From assembly GCF_001942335.1 (NCBI RefSeq), contig NZ_MKKH01000011.1, forward strand, positions 1 through 64,000: 64,000 bases of DNA. The letters run 5' to 3'. A program made the position numbers and the translations under genes. The DNA comes from Cellulosimicrobium sp. CUA-896. GTDB taxonomy: Bacteria > Actinomycetota > Actinomycetes > Actinomycetales > Cellulomonadaceae. This document shows, piece after piece, positions 57,267 to 64,000 of the stretch. The number at the start of each line of letters is the position of its first letter. Position 1 is the stretch's first letter. The notes below the pieces were generated by a model. That model was given only the letters and a program-made list of their open reading frames with translations. It was not told the origin of the DNA and made no database searches.

Positions 57267-58040
57267 GTGACGCGAACGACGGCCGACACGCCGCTGCCGG
57301 CCGACCTGAGTGCGCAGGTCCAGGAGTTCCGCCGCCTGATGATGACGTACAAGTTCGCGATCGACGAGGTGATGACGAAGATCACCGTGCTGCGCGACGA
57401 GTTCCGTCTCGTCCACGACGACAACCCCATCGAGCACCTCGGGTCGCGCCTGAAGTCGTTCGAGTCGATCGCCGCGAAGGCCCGGCGCAAGGGCGTGGCG
57501 CTCACGCCCGAGGCTGTGCGCGAGCACCTGTGCGACATCGCGGGCGTGCGGGTCACGTGCAGCTTCGTCTCGGACATCTACCGGGTGCGAGACATGCTCG
57601 TCGGCCAGCGCGACATCACCGTCGTGGAGGAGCGCGACTACATCGCGCACCCCAAGGCGAACGGGTACAAGAGCCTGCACCTCATCGTCGAGGTGCCGGT
57701 CTTCCTCTCCGACGGCGTCGAGGACGTCGTCGTCGAGATCCAGCTGCGCACGATCGCCATGGACTTCTGGGCGAGTCTCGAGCACAAGATCTACTACAAG
57801 TACGAGCGCGAGGTGCCGAGCCACCTCACCGACGCGCTCAAGCTCGCCGCCGACGTCGCCGCGACCCTTGACACGACGATGGAACGCATCCACGACGAGG
57901 TGCGCGAGCTCGACGGCGGGCGCCCGACCGCGCCCGAGGCGAGCGACACCCTCGCGACGCCGCGCGAGATGATCGAGTCGTTCCTGCGGACCGCGGTCGT
58001 CATGGACGACGCGCTGCACGAGCGCCGCCGCGACGGCTGA
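57267..58040 (+). CDS. small alarmone synthetase, RelQ/YjbM-like
   Basis: The 257-aa product is a single RelA/SpoT synthetase domain with no hydrolase, TGS or ACT parts, so it should make (p)ppGpp from ATP and GTP/GDP. Marks: HLGSRLKSFESIAAKARRKG, LCDIAGVRVTCSFVSDIYRV, RDYIAHPKANGYKSLHLIVE, and VEIQLRTIAMDFWASLEHKI. All core catalytic positions appear intact. GTG 57267 is preceded by GAGAGGGAACGAC. It is divergent from ligD and convergent with DUF1905, within the end-joining island. Confidence 0.92.
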   Translation: MTRTTADTPLPADLSAQVQEFRRLMMTYKFAIDEVMTKITVLRDEFRLVHDDNPIEHLGSRLKSFESIAAKARRKGVALTPEAVREHLCDIAGVRVTCSFVSDIYRVRDMLVGQRDITVVEERDYIAHPKANGYKSLHLIVEVPVFLSDGVEDVVVEIQLRTIAMDFWASLEHKIYYKYEREVPSHLTDALKLAADVAATLDTTMERIHDEVRELDGGRPTAPEASDTLATPREMIESFLRTAVVMDDALHERRRDG

Positions 58041-58076
58041 CGGCGCGGGCGCCGAGACCGACGACCCCGGCCGCGG

Positions 58077-58412
58077 TCAGCCGAGCGTCTCGACGCCGAC
58101 GCGCACGACGTCGCCCACGTCGACCTTCTCCGCGCGCCGCACCGCCGCCTTCACGGGCAGCACGTAGGTCCTGCGACCCGCGTCCGGGAAGATCGAGGTC
58201 GACCAGCGGGACCCGCCGAGCGTCACCGCGACCTTGACCGAGCCGAAGCCGGCCGGTGGCAGGGGCAGGTCGGCGATCTCGTCGCTCACCTGCTCGGGGA
58301 GGGCGAGGAACACCCAGCTGTCCGTGCGCGCCTGCCAGCGCCACAGCTCGGCCTCGAACTCGAACCGTGTGCCGGCCGCCGTGCTCCTGCCCGTACCCGC
58401 CACCGTGCTCAC
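58077..58412 (-). CDS. DUF1905 domain protein
   Basis: The 111-aa product is a complete DUF1905 domain: FEFEAELWRWQARTDSWVFL, LPLPPAGFGSVKVAVTLGGS, SIFPDAGRRTYVLPVKAAVR and AEKVDVGDVVRVGVE. The fold is a small beta-barrel of unknown function, often fused to YdeI-like proteins. It lies between the alarmone synthetase and ku on the opposite strand. The start could be GTG 58412 or the second GTG three codons on. Confidence 0.85.
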   Translation of the reverse strand: MSTVAGTGRSTAAGTRFEFEAELWRWQARTDSWVFLALPEQVSDEIADLPLPPAGFGSVKVAVTLGGSRWSTSIFPDAGRRTYVLPVKAAVRRAEKVDVGDVVRVGVETLG

Positions 58413-58558
58413 CTCTGCGCTCGCCCGCGAACCGCCCGTCCTCGACCATCATGGCGCGGGGGTCCGACAGCGTCTGCCTCTTTCTCCGCCTGGAGGCGCA
58501 CGGCGTCGTCCGGGTGCGAGGGGTCGCGCGAGGGCACCGAGCGCGCCACCATGGAGCG

Positions 58559-59589
58559 ATGAGGGCCATCTGGAAGGGTGCGATCACGTTCGGCCTGGTC
58601 AACGTGCCCGTCAAGGTCTACTCCGCGACGAGGACCATGACGTGCCGCTGCACCAGGTGCACGACAAGGACGGCGGCCGCATCCGCTACCGGCGCGTGTG
58701 CGAGATCGACGGCGAGGTCGTGCCGTACGAGAACATCGCGAAGGCGTACACCGACGGCGAGCAGACCGTGATGCTCACCGACGAGGACTTCGACGCGCTG
58801 CCCGCCGAGCGCAGCCGCGAGATCGAGGTCGTCGAGTTCGTGCCGACGGAGCAGATCGACCCGCTGCTGCTCGACCGCAGCTACTACCTCGAGCCCGACT
58901 CGAAGTCCAACAAGGCGTACGTGCTCATGCGCCGCACGCTCGAGGAGACGGACCGCACGGCGATCGTGAAGTTCGCCCTGCGCCAGCGCACGCGACTGGC
59001 CGCGCTGCGCGTGCGCGACGACGTCCTCGTGCTCCAGACGCTGCTGTGGGCCGACGAGGTGCGCGACGCCGCGTTCCCGTCGCTCGACGAGCCGGCGAAG
59101 GTCACCGACAAGGAGCTCGCGATGTCGTCGCAGCTCGTCGCGAGCTTCGAGGCCGACTTCGCGCCCGAGGAGTACGAGGACGAGTACCAGGCGCAGCTGC
59201 GCCAGCTCATCGACGCGAAGATCGAGCAGGGTGAGGGCGTCGACGTGTCCGAGACGTTCGGCGAGCAGCCCGCCGAGGCCGAGGGCGCGGAGGTCATCGA
59301 CCTCATGGACGCCCTGCGCAAGTCCGTCGAGTCGTCGAAGAGCGCGAAGAAGACCGCTTCGGGCGGGTCGGGCTCGCGCGGCTCGTCGGGCGGGTCGTCC
59401 GGCAGCTCGGGCACGACGGCGAAGGGCGGGTCGTCGCGCAGGACCGCCACGTCGTCGGGCTCCGAGGGGACGAAGAGCTCGGGGTCTTCGCGGTCGAAGA
59501 GCTCGTCGTCGACGTCGTCCACGAAGGGCTCAGAGAACTCAGAGAAGAAGTCGACGCGGTCGACGTCGCGGAAGAAGGCCTCCGCCTAG
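58559..59589 (+). CDS. ku: DNA end-binding protein Ku (one frameshift)
   Basis: Bacterial Ku binds DNA ends as a homodimer and recruits LigD. The product starts MRAIWKGAITFGLVNVPVKV and continues, after a shift near 58632 (VYSATEDHDVPLHQVHDKDG needs one G), with RYRRVCEIDGEVVPYENIAK, FVPTEQIDPLLLDRSYYLEP and the LigD-interacting C-terminal region. Beyond residue 255 comes an 85-residue tail of Ser, Gly, Thr and Lys ending KKSTRSTSRKKASA; such basic tails in Ku help DNA threading. Corrected length is 343 aa. The LigD partner is 1.4 kb upstream. Confidence 0.94.
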
Positions 59590-59684
59590 TGACCGCCTCG
59601 TCGCCGGGCCGATGAGTTCGCCGCGCGTGCGGCGTCGGAGCAGTGACGGCCGCACGGGTCGTCGCCGACGACGAGGAGAGCACG

Positions 59685-60140
59685 ATGCGCGCGATCATCC
59701 CGAGCCTGTGGTTCGACGGCGACCTCGAGGACGCCGTCGAGTTCTACACCAGCGTGTTCCCGGACGCGAAGGTCGGCGACGTGTACCGCCAGCCCGACGG
59801 CACGCCCGTCTCGGCAAGCTTCGAGATCGCCGGCCAGCGGTTCGACGCCATCAACGGCGGACCCGAGTTCACGTTCACCGAGGCGGTGTCGTTCATCGTC
59901 GAGTGCGAGTCGCAGGACGAGGTGGACCACTACTGGTCCGTGCTCACCGCCGACGGCGGCGCGGAGTCCCAGTGCGGGTGGCTCAAGGACAAGTTCGGGC
60001 TGTCCTGGCAGGTGGTACCTGTCGAGTTCCTCGCCATGCTGCAGGACCCCGACGCCGCGAAGGTCCAGCGCGTCGTCGACGTCATGATGACGCAGACCAA
60101 GCTCGACCTCGGTCCGCTGCGGGCGGCGTACGCGGGCTGA
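59685..60140 (+). CDS. PhnB-like VOC-family protein
   Basis: The 151-aa product matches the PhnB/3-demethylubiquinone-methyltransferase-like branch: MRAIIPSLWFDGDLEDAVEF, YTSVFPDAKVGDVYRQPDGT, INGGPEFTFTEAVSFIVECE and CGWLKDKFGLSWQVVPVEFL. No methyltransferase activity is implied; the fold is glyoxalase-like. ATG 59685 has GAGGAGAG upstream. It follows ku by 95 nt on the same strand; function is unknown. Confidence 0.88.
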   Translation: MRAIIPSLWFDGDLEDAVEFYTSVFPDAKVGDVYRQPDGTPVSASFEIAGQRFDAINGGPEFTFTEAVSFIVECESQDEVDHYWSVLTADGGAESQCGWLKDKFGLSWQVVPVEFLAMLQDPDAAKVQRVVDVMMTQTKLDLGPLRAAYAG

Positions 60141-60265
60141 GGCGACGGACCGGAAGCACGCCGGGGGAAGTTCGCGCCGCGTCTGTCCGGTTGTGGGTTT
60201 TTTGCTTGAATGCGCAGGTCGATTCACGACGGCCCTGCCGTCCTCGCACGAAGGACCCCACTCGA

Positions 60266-61991
60266 GTGAAGAAGCTCATCGCCGGCGCCGTCGGGACGGT
60301 GCTGGCCCTCGGCGGGCTCGGCCTCGCTGCCGCACCGTCCGCCTCCGCCGCCGTTCCCACCGTCTCCACGACGTGCTCGTCGCTCGACGTGATGCTCGAC
60401 GGCTACCCGGACGGCACCACCGTGACGACCACCGTCGACGGCGAGAGCGTCGTCGAGACCACGGAGGGCAGCTGGTACTCCGCCTGGCGCGGGTTCGACT
60501 GGTCCACACCTCACGAGTGGAGCGTGGTGGTCGACGCGCCCGAGGGGAGCGACGGAGACTTCTCGGACGGTGGCACGACCACGCCCTGCGACGTCGACCC
60601 GGACCGCTACGCCTACGCGTACGCCTCCTGCGGCGAGGTCACGGCGCACGCCGCGTCCTACCCGGCGGACACACGACTGGTGGTCTCGGTCGACGGGCAG
60701 ACCGTGACGGACGATCCCGTCGAGGGCTACTACGGGAGAAGCTGGTTGATCGACTGGACGGTCGCGCACACCTGGACCGTCACGCTCGACGCCGCGGACG
60801 ATGCGCTCGACCAGGTGTGGGAGGGCGTCACGGAGCCGTGCGACGTCGACCCGCGGTTGCGCGTGGACGTCGGTGCGTACTGCGACCAGCTCTGGGTCAG
60901 CGTGGCCGGGTACCCGGCGGGGACGAGGGTCGAGGTGCGTCTCGACGGTGCTCCCTTCGCCGACGGCGTCGTGAACGAGTGGGACGAGTTCTGGGGGTCG
61001 TGGACGATCGGCGCCGACGCGACGCACACGTGGGAGGTCGTCGTCGACGCCGAGGACGACACCCTCGACCGCACGGAGTCGGGTGAGTCGGAGCCGTGCT
61101 GGACCGAGCCGGGAGAGGTGCTGCCCGAGACGCCGGCCGCGGTGACGTCGTGCAGCGGGACCCCGGACGACGTGGTGCTCCCGGCGGATACGGACGCCGT
61201 CTCCTACGTGCGGACCGCGGACGGCATCCTCGCGACCGCCGCGCCCGGGTACGCCTTCCCGTGGGCGGGGCTGGACCAGTGGCAGTCGGCTGGGGAGGGG
61301 CAGGTGCTCCTCGGCTGGTACGCGGTGGTGCGACCCGAGTGCGACCTCGACGTCGTCTCGGTGACGCCGGTGTGCGTCGAGGGCGCGCCGTACGTCGACG
61401 TCGTGGTGACGCCGCCGCCCGGCGCGGACCCCGACTCGCTCCTCTCGACTGGGTCGGGCCCGACGCCGCGTACGACGTCGTGTACGGGTCGGCCGGCTTC
61501 GGCCAGCCGTTCGAGAGCCGCCAGCCGTGGCCCGCCTTCATCACGAACGAGGACGGCACCGTCTCACCGCACCACACACCCGACTGGAGGCTCGACGACA
61601 TCGACTTGGTCTTCGGGACGACGGTCCAGGTCGACGGGGCGCCTACTCGCGCTACCACCGCGCGCTCTGGGAGGACGCGCCGACGGCTGACCCGTGCGCC
61701 GACGACCCGGGTCCGCACTTCAGCGTGGAGGCGCGCGAGCGATACCTCGCGGGAAAGCCGTACCTCGCCGTCCGGGTGCTCAACGAGGACGACACCCTGG
61801 CGGACGTCACGATCGACACACCGCTCGGCAGTCGCACGTTCCACGACGTCGCGCCGGGCGCGAGCGCCTACCAGGCCTACCCGCTCCGCACGGAGATGCA
61901 GGACGTGCCGGTCACGGTCACCTTCGCGACGGATGTCGACGGACAGCAGGTGACGAGGGAGCGCGTCGTGAAGGCGTGGCGGGGGCGATAG
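60266..61991 (+). CDS. secreted protein with three Cys-flanked repeats (two frameshifts)
   Basis: GTG 60266 opens a clear signal peptide (MKKLIAGAVGTVLALGGLGL, cleavage after ASA). Three tandem repeats of about 85 residues follow (residues 37-121, 122-205, 206-280). Each starts with Cys, contains YPxGT, VDG/LDG, a Trp-rich segment (WRGFDWSTPHEWSVVVDA in repeat 1) and ends with a second Cys in EPCDVDP or similar, suggesting one disulfide per Ig-like unit. A fourth, diverged part follows (SCSGTPDDVVLPADTDAVSY). The frame changes near 61443 and 61640; the last frame ends FATDVDGQQVTRERVVKAWR. No sortase signal or membrane anchor is seen. I do not recognise the family. Confidence 0.72.
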
Positions 61992-62061
61992 CGGACATCA
62001 GCACCGCCCCGTCCGGGCGGTTGACGGTGCGGCGGAGTCGGAGGATGTTGGAGAATGTTCG

Positions 62062-62355
62062 ATGGATGGTGCCGAGCAGCTTACGGCTCTGCAAGCAAGC
62101 CTTCACCGGTCACGAGTTCGGGGCATGTTCGCCGCATACGCCATGAGCATTCTCGCCGCCATCCTTTTCGTGGCGATAGGGGCCGCGCACCTTCTTGCGA
62201 TCATGATTATCGCCGGAGTGCCCGCAGCGCTTGTGACGTTTCGCCACCTCGCAAGGGCGAACCCGCGGTTTCGCAGCTCCGACCTCGCCGTCGACCCAGC
62301 CTTCACCTCGACGACGCGGGCAAGGGAGTCTGACTTGATTTCCCGGACACCTTGA
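62062..62355 (+). CDS. small membrane protein of unknown function
   Basis: The 97-aa frame starts at ATG 62062, with GGAG 8-10 nt upstream (TTGGAGAATGTTCG). It has a hydrophobic stretch long enough for two short helices (MFAAYAMSILAAILFVAIGA and HLLAIMIIAGVPAALVTF) and a hydrophilic C-terminus. Codon use is visibly less GC-rich than in neighbours (many T- or A-ending codons), pointing to recent acquisition. It lies directly before the VapBC pair, convergent with vapC. Confidence 0.5.
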   Translation: MDGAEQLTALQASLHRSRVRGMFAAYAMSILAAILFVAIGAAHLLAIMIIAGVPAALVTFRHLARANPRFRSSDLAVDPAFTSTTRARESDLISRTP

Positions 62356-62377
62356 CCGACCTCGAAGGCCTGGACAG

Positions 62378-62779
62378 TTAGCCGTGTAGCCCGTGGATCG
62401 ACACCCCGCGGGCGAAGGCATCCCGGGCGAGGCGCGCGTCGAACGTGGCGAGCGCGGTGTCGAGATGCTCGGCGGTCGCGAGCACGCAGGCATCGGGCAT
62501 CTTCAGCGACGTGGTGGCCCGGACGAGCGCGAGGGACTCAGGAGTCGGATCACCTGTAGGGGAGAGCGCGAAGCCGGCCGCAGCAAGGAGTCTGCGCGCC
62601 TGTGCGTGCGCACCCGCTTTCGCGGGCCCGACGAGCACCTCGGCCATCGTCAGCGAGTGGAGGACGATGCCGTCGACGCCGTGATCGCGCACGATGCGGG
62701 TGGCGTCATGGTGATGGACGTGCCCAGGTTTCGACACCGCGATGACCACGTTCGCGTCGGCGACGATCATTCGTCCCAT
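62378..62779 (-). CDS. vapC: PIN-domain toxin, VapC family
   Basis: VapC toxins are PIN-domain ribonucleases that block translation by cutting tRNA or rRNA. The 133-aa product has the four acidic metal-binding positions: Asp in MIVADANVVIAVSKPG, Glu in LTMAEVLVGPAK, Asp in SLKMPDACVLATAE, and Asp in ATFDARLARDA. The start overlaps the antitoxin gene by 13 nt; Met at 62770 is a possible alternative start. The gene is intact and should be active. Confidence 0.88.
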   Translation of the reverse strand: MGRMIVADANVVIAVSKPGHVHHHDATRIVRDHGVDGIVLHSLTMAEVLVGPAKAGAHAQARRLLAAAGFALSPTGDPTPESLALVRATTSLKMPDACVLATAEHLDTALATFDARLARDAFARGVSIHGLHG

Positions 62780-63027
62780 CCCGCACGGACGTCGTCGAGA
62801 TAGCCGTCGGGGTAATAGTCGCCGAGCGTGGTGAGAGCCGCGACAGCGCGTCGATGGTCGGCGCGGTCGTCGGCCTCCTCGCGCTCGACGGCTGACGCTC
62901 CCTCTTCGATCAGGTGGGTGAGGAGCTTGGTGGCCGGCTCACCGGGCCATCGTCGGCGCGCGACCGCAAGCGCACGGGCGACGGACTCGGTCTCCGTGAT
63001 CGCGTGCCGCGGCTTGACGGTGGGCAT
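62767..63027 (-). CDS. vapB: antitoxin, VapB-like
   Basis: The 86-aa product precedes and overlaps vapC, the standard antitoxin place. The N-terminus (PRHAITETESVARALAVARR) suggests a ribbon-helix-helix-type DNA-binding part, and the acidic C-terminus (GDYYPDGYLDDVRAGWDE) resembles a toxin-binding tail. A perfect inverted repeat covers its promoter. ATG 63027 lies 7 nt after a TACTCT box. The family match is by context and shape rather than by a strong motif. Confidence 0.78.
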   Translation of the reverse strand: MPTVKPRHAITETESVARALAVARRRWPGEPATKLLTHLIEEGASAVEREEADDRADHRRAVAALTTLGDYYPDGYLDDVRAGWDE

Positions 63028-63034
63028 GACACGC

Positions 63035-63062
63035 AGAGTAACACCGCAGCGAGAGGTGTTAC
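63035..63062 (-). promoter_or_regulatory. vapBC promoter and autoregulatory operator
   Basis: GTAACACC-N9-GGTGTTAC (63038-63062) is a perfect 8-bp inverted repeat. On the minus strand its two arms cover a -35-like TGTAAC (63058-63063) and the -10 TACTCT (63035-63040), with a 17-nt spacer. Binding would directly block transcription. The -10 is 7 nt from the vapB ATG. Confidence 0.7.
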
Positions 63063-63693
63063 ACTCCGTCGGTCGTCCTGGCGTTCCGCATCGCGACGAC
63101 CTCGCGGACGAGGGTCAGGAGATCGTCGACGTCCTCGCCCGGCCGGGGTGCGCGGAAGGCGAGGGGCTCCTCCGTGCCGGCGTCCGACGTCGGGCCGCCA
63201 CCGGTGCCGGCGCCGGTTGCGGGAGGGGAGCTGGTCAGCGCTGCGTGGGCGTACAGGCCGTCGCTGATGAGCACGACGGCGCGCGCGACGACGGGGTCGC
63301 CTACCTCGTCGAGGACGGCGCGGGTCCAGGCGTCGTGGGCGGCGTCGAGCGCGGCGCGTGCGTGCGGGTACGCGCCCTGCGCGAGGCGCGTGACGGCGAG
63401 GTAGACGAGCTCGAACTCGCTGTCCACGACGGTCGAGGTGCGCAGCAGGTAGTCGACCGGCCCGGCGGGCGCCGCTCGCATGGCTTTGCGTCGGCGTCGG
63501 TGAGCTCGCGCAGATGCTCCATCAGCCCGTCGACGAGCGCGTCCCTGGACCCGAAGTGGTACAGCAGCCCGCCTTTGGACACCCCGGCGCGCTCGGCGAC
63601 GGCCTCGATCGTCGCGGCCCGTTCGCCGTTCTCCACGAGCAGCGCGGCGAACGCGTGCAGCACCTTGGCGCGGGCGGCGGGGGGTGGTGGCAT
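63059..63693 (-). CDS. TetR-family regulator of the divergent efflux gene (one frameshift)
   Basis: The N-terminal helix-turn-helix reads AKVLHAFAALLVENGERAAT, IEAVAERAGVSKGGLLYHFG, SRDALVDGLMEHLRELTDAD, the TetR signature. After a shift near 63480 (LTDADAKAMRAAPAGPVDYL needs one G) the C-terminal ligand domain continues (FELVYLAVTRLAQGAYPHAR) to a TAA at 63059. Corrected length is about 211 aa. It is divergent from a QacA/LfrA-like pump, and a TetR-type palindrome lies between them. The layout matches LfrR-LfrA in mycobacteria. Confidence 0.88.
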
Positions 63694-63700
63694 GGCTCCG

Positions 63701-63706
63701 AGGGTA
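63701..63706 (-). promoter_or_regulatory. -10 box (TACCCT) for the leaderless tetR gene
   Basis: On the minus strand TACCCT is followed by CGGAGCC and then ATG 63693, a 7-nt spacing. The CGGAGCC could also act as a weak ribosome-binding site, so a leadered mRNA is not excluded. TATAGT at 63783-63788 is a second possible -10. Confidence 0.4.
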
Positions 63707-63787
63707 GTCGGGAGCGGTGCGCCGAACCGTGGTGCCCGACGTCACCACGCTCGGCGGATGGAAGACGTCCGCTGGTACCGTTACTAT

Positions 63788-63801
63788 ACCGTCTGGACGG
63801 T
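63788..63801. promoter_or_regulatory. TetR-type operator between the regulator and pump genes
   Basis: ACCGTC-TG-GACGGT is a perfect 6-bp inverted repeat with a 2-nt spacer; flanks extend the symmetry partly (ATACCGTC / GACGGTTT). It overlaps TATAGT, a possible minus-strand -10. Confidence 0.65.
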
Positions 63802-63861
63802 TTGGAAGTTCGGCGCCACCGCGCCGCCCCGGCCGTCCGACCCACGTGGAAGGACCTCGTC

Positions 63862-64000
63862 GTGACGGCGATCCCTCTCTCGACCCGCCCCGTCGACACC
63901 CCCGGTTCGGCCGCACCCGGCGCGCGCCGCCGCTGGCTCGCGCTCGCGGTGCTCATGCTCCCGGTGCTGCTCGTGTCGATCGACAACACCGTGCTGAGCT
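63862..64000 (+). CDS. MFS efflux pump, QacA/LfrA-like (3' partial)
   Basis: Only the first 46 residues are in the window. GTG 63862 follows GGAAGGACCTCGTC. After a 25-residue cytoplasmic start the first helix reads WLALAVLMLPVLLVSIDNTV; the SIDNTVLS ending is typical of QacA, LfrA and SmvA 14-helix multidrug pumps with an essential Asp in helix 1. Control by the divergent TetR protein is likely. Confidence 0.85.
   Translation, partial: MTAIPLSTRPVDTPGSAAPGARRRWLALAVLMLPVLLVSIDNTVLS

Overview
The window is very GC-rich (over 70% by eye, with G or C at nearly every third codon position) and carries the housekeeping order of a Gram-positive actinobacterium: DAK2 protein-recG-rsmD-coaD-coiled-coil protein-DUF177-rpmF-rnc-mutM, then cydABDC, a long RNase E/G, rplU-rpmA-obg-proB-proA-nadD-rsfS, mqo, and an actinobacterial-type LigD/Ku pair. 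Gene order, leaderless promoters and the RNase E layout fit Micrococcales, possibly the Cellulomonas/Cellulosimicrobium/Isoptericola group; the genus is an inference. There is no rRNA, phage, transposase or CRISPR array; one tRNA-Ala(GGC) is present.

Layout. 1-8.3 kb (+): DNA repair, rRNA modification, CoA synthesis, ribosome and RNA processing. 8.3-15.7 kb (-): a 2-hydroxyacid dehydrogenase and the cytochrome bd operon, preceded by a 20-bp palindrome of Rex/CRP type. 16.2-31.2 kb (+): RNase E, nucleotide salvage (5'-nucleotidase and thymidine kinase), L21/L27/Obg, proline synthesis, NAD synthesis, RsfS and a phosphatase, closing with tRNA-Ala and a terminator. 31.4-45.6 kb: an accessory mix with a secreted SH3/M15-like protein, a SARP regulator divergent from a haloacetate-dehalogenase-like hydrolase, two aldo/keto reductases with a divergent LysR regulator, an MFS carrier, an iron-box-controlled siderophore-interacting protein, a desaturase, an AraC/DJ-1 regulator and malate:quinone oxidoreductase. 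45.7-54.4 kb: a PdxH-like oxidase, MFS exporter, Xaa-Pro peptidase, quinone reductase, VOC protein, LuxR/LAL regulator and a hydrolase. 54.4-59.6 kb: a non-homologous end-joining island (ligD, a small alarmone synthetase, DUF1905, ku). 59.7-64 kb: a PhnB-like protein, a secreted three-repeat cysteine protein, a lower-GC pocket with a small membrane protein, a VapBC toxin-antitoxin pair, and a TetR regulator divergent from a QacA/LfrA-like efflux pump that runs off the end.

Two features cut across the window. (1) About twenty genes are broken by frame changes. Wherever the family sequence lets the site be resolved, it is a missing base (once two bases) in a short G or C run; this looks like sequencing or assembly error rather than gene decay, so these genes are given as full-length CDS with the shift position noted. 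(2) At least ten genes have a TANNNT-type -10 box exactly 6-7 nt upstream of the start codon, the signature of leaderless mRNAs.
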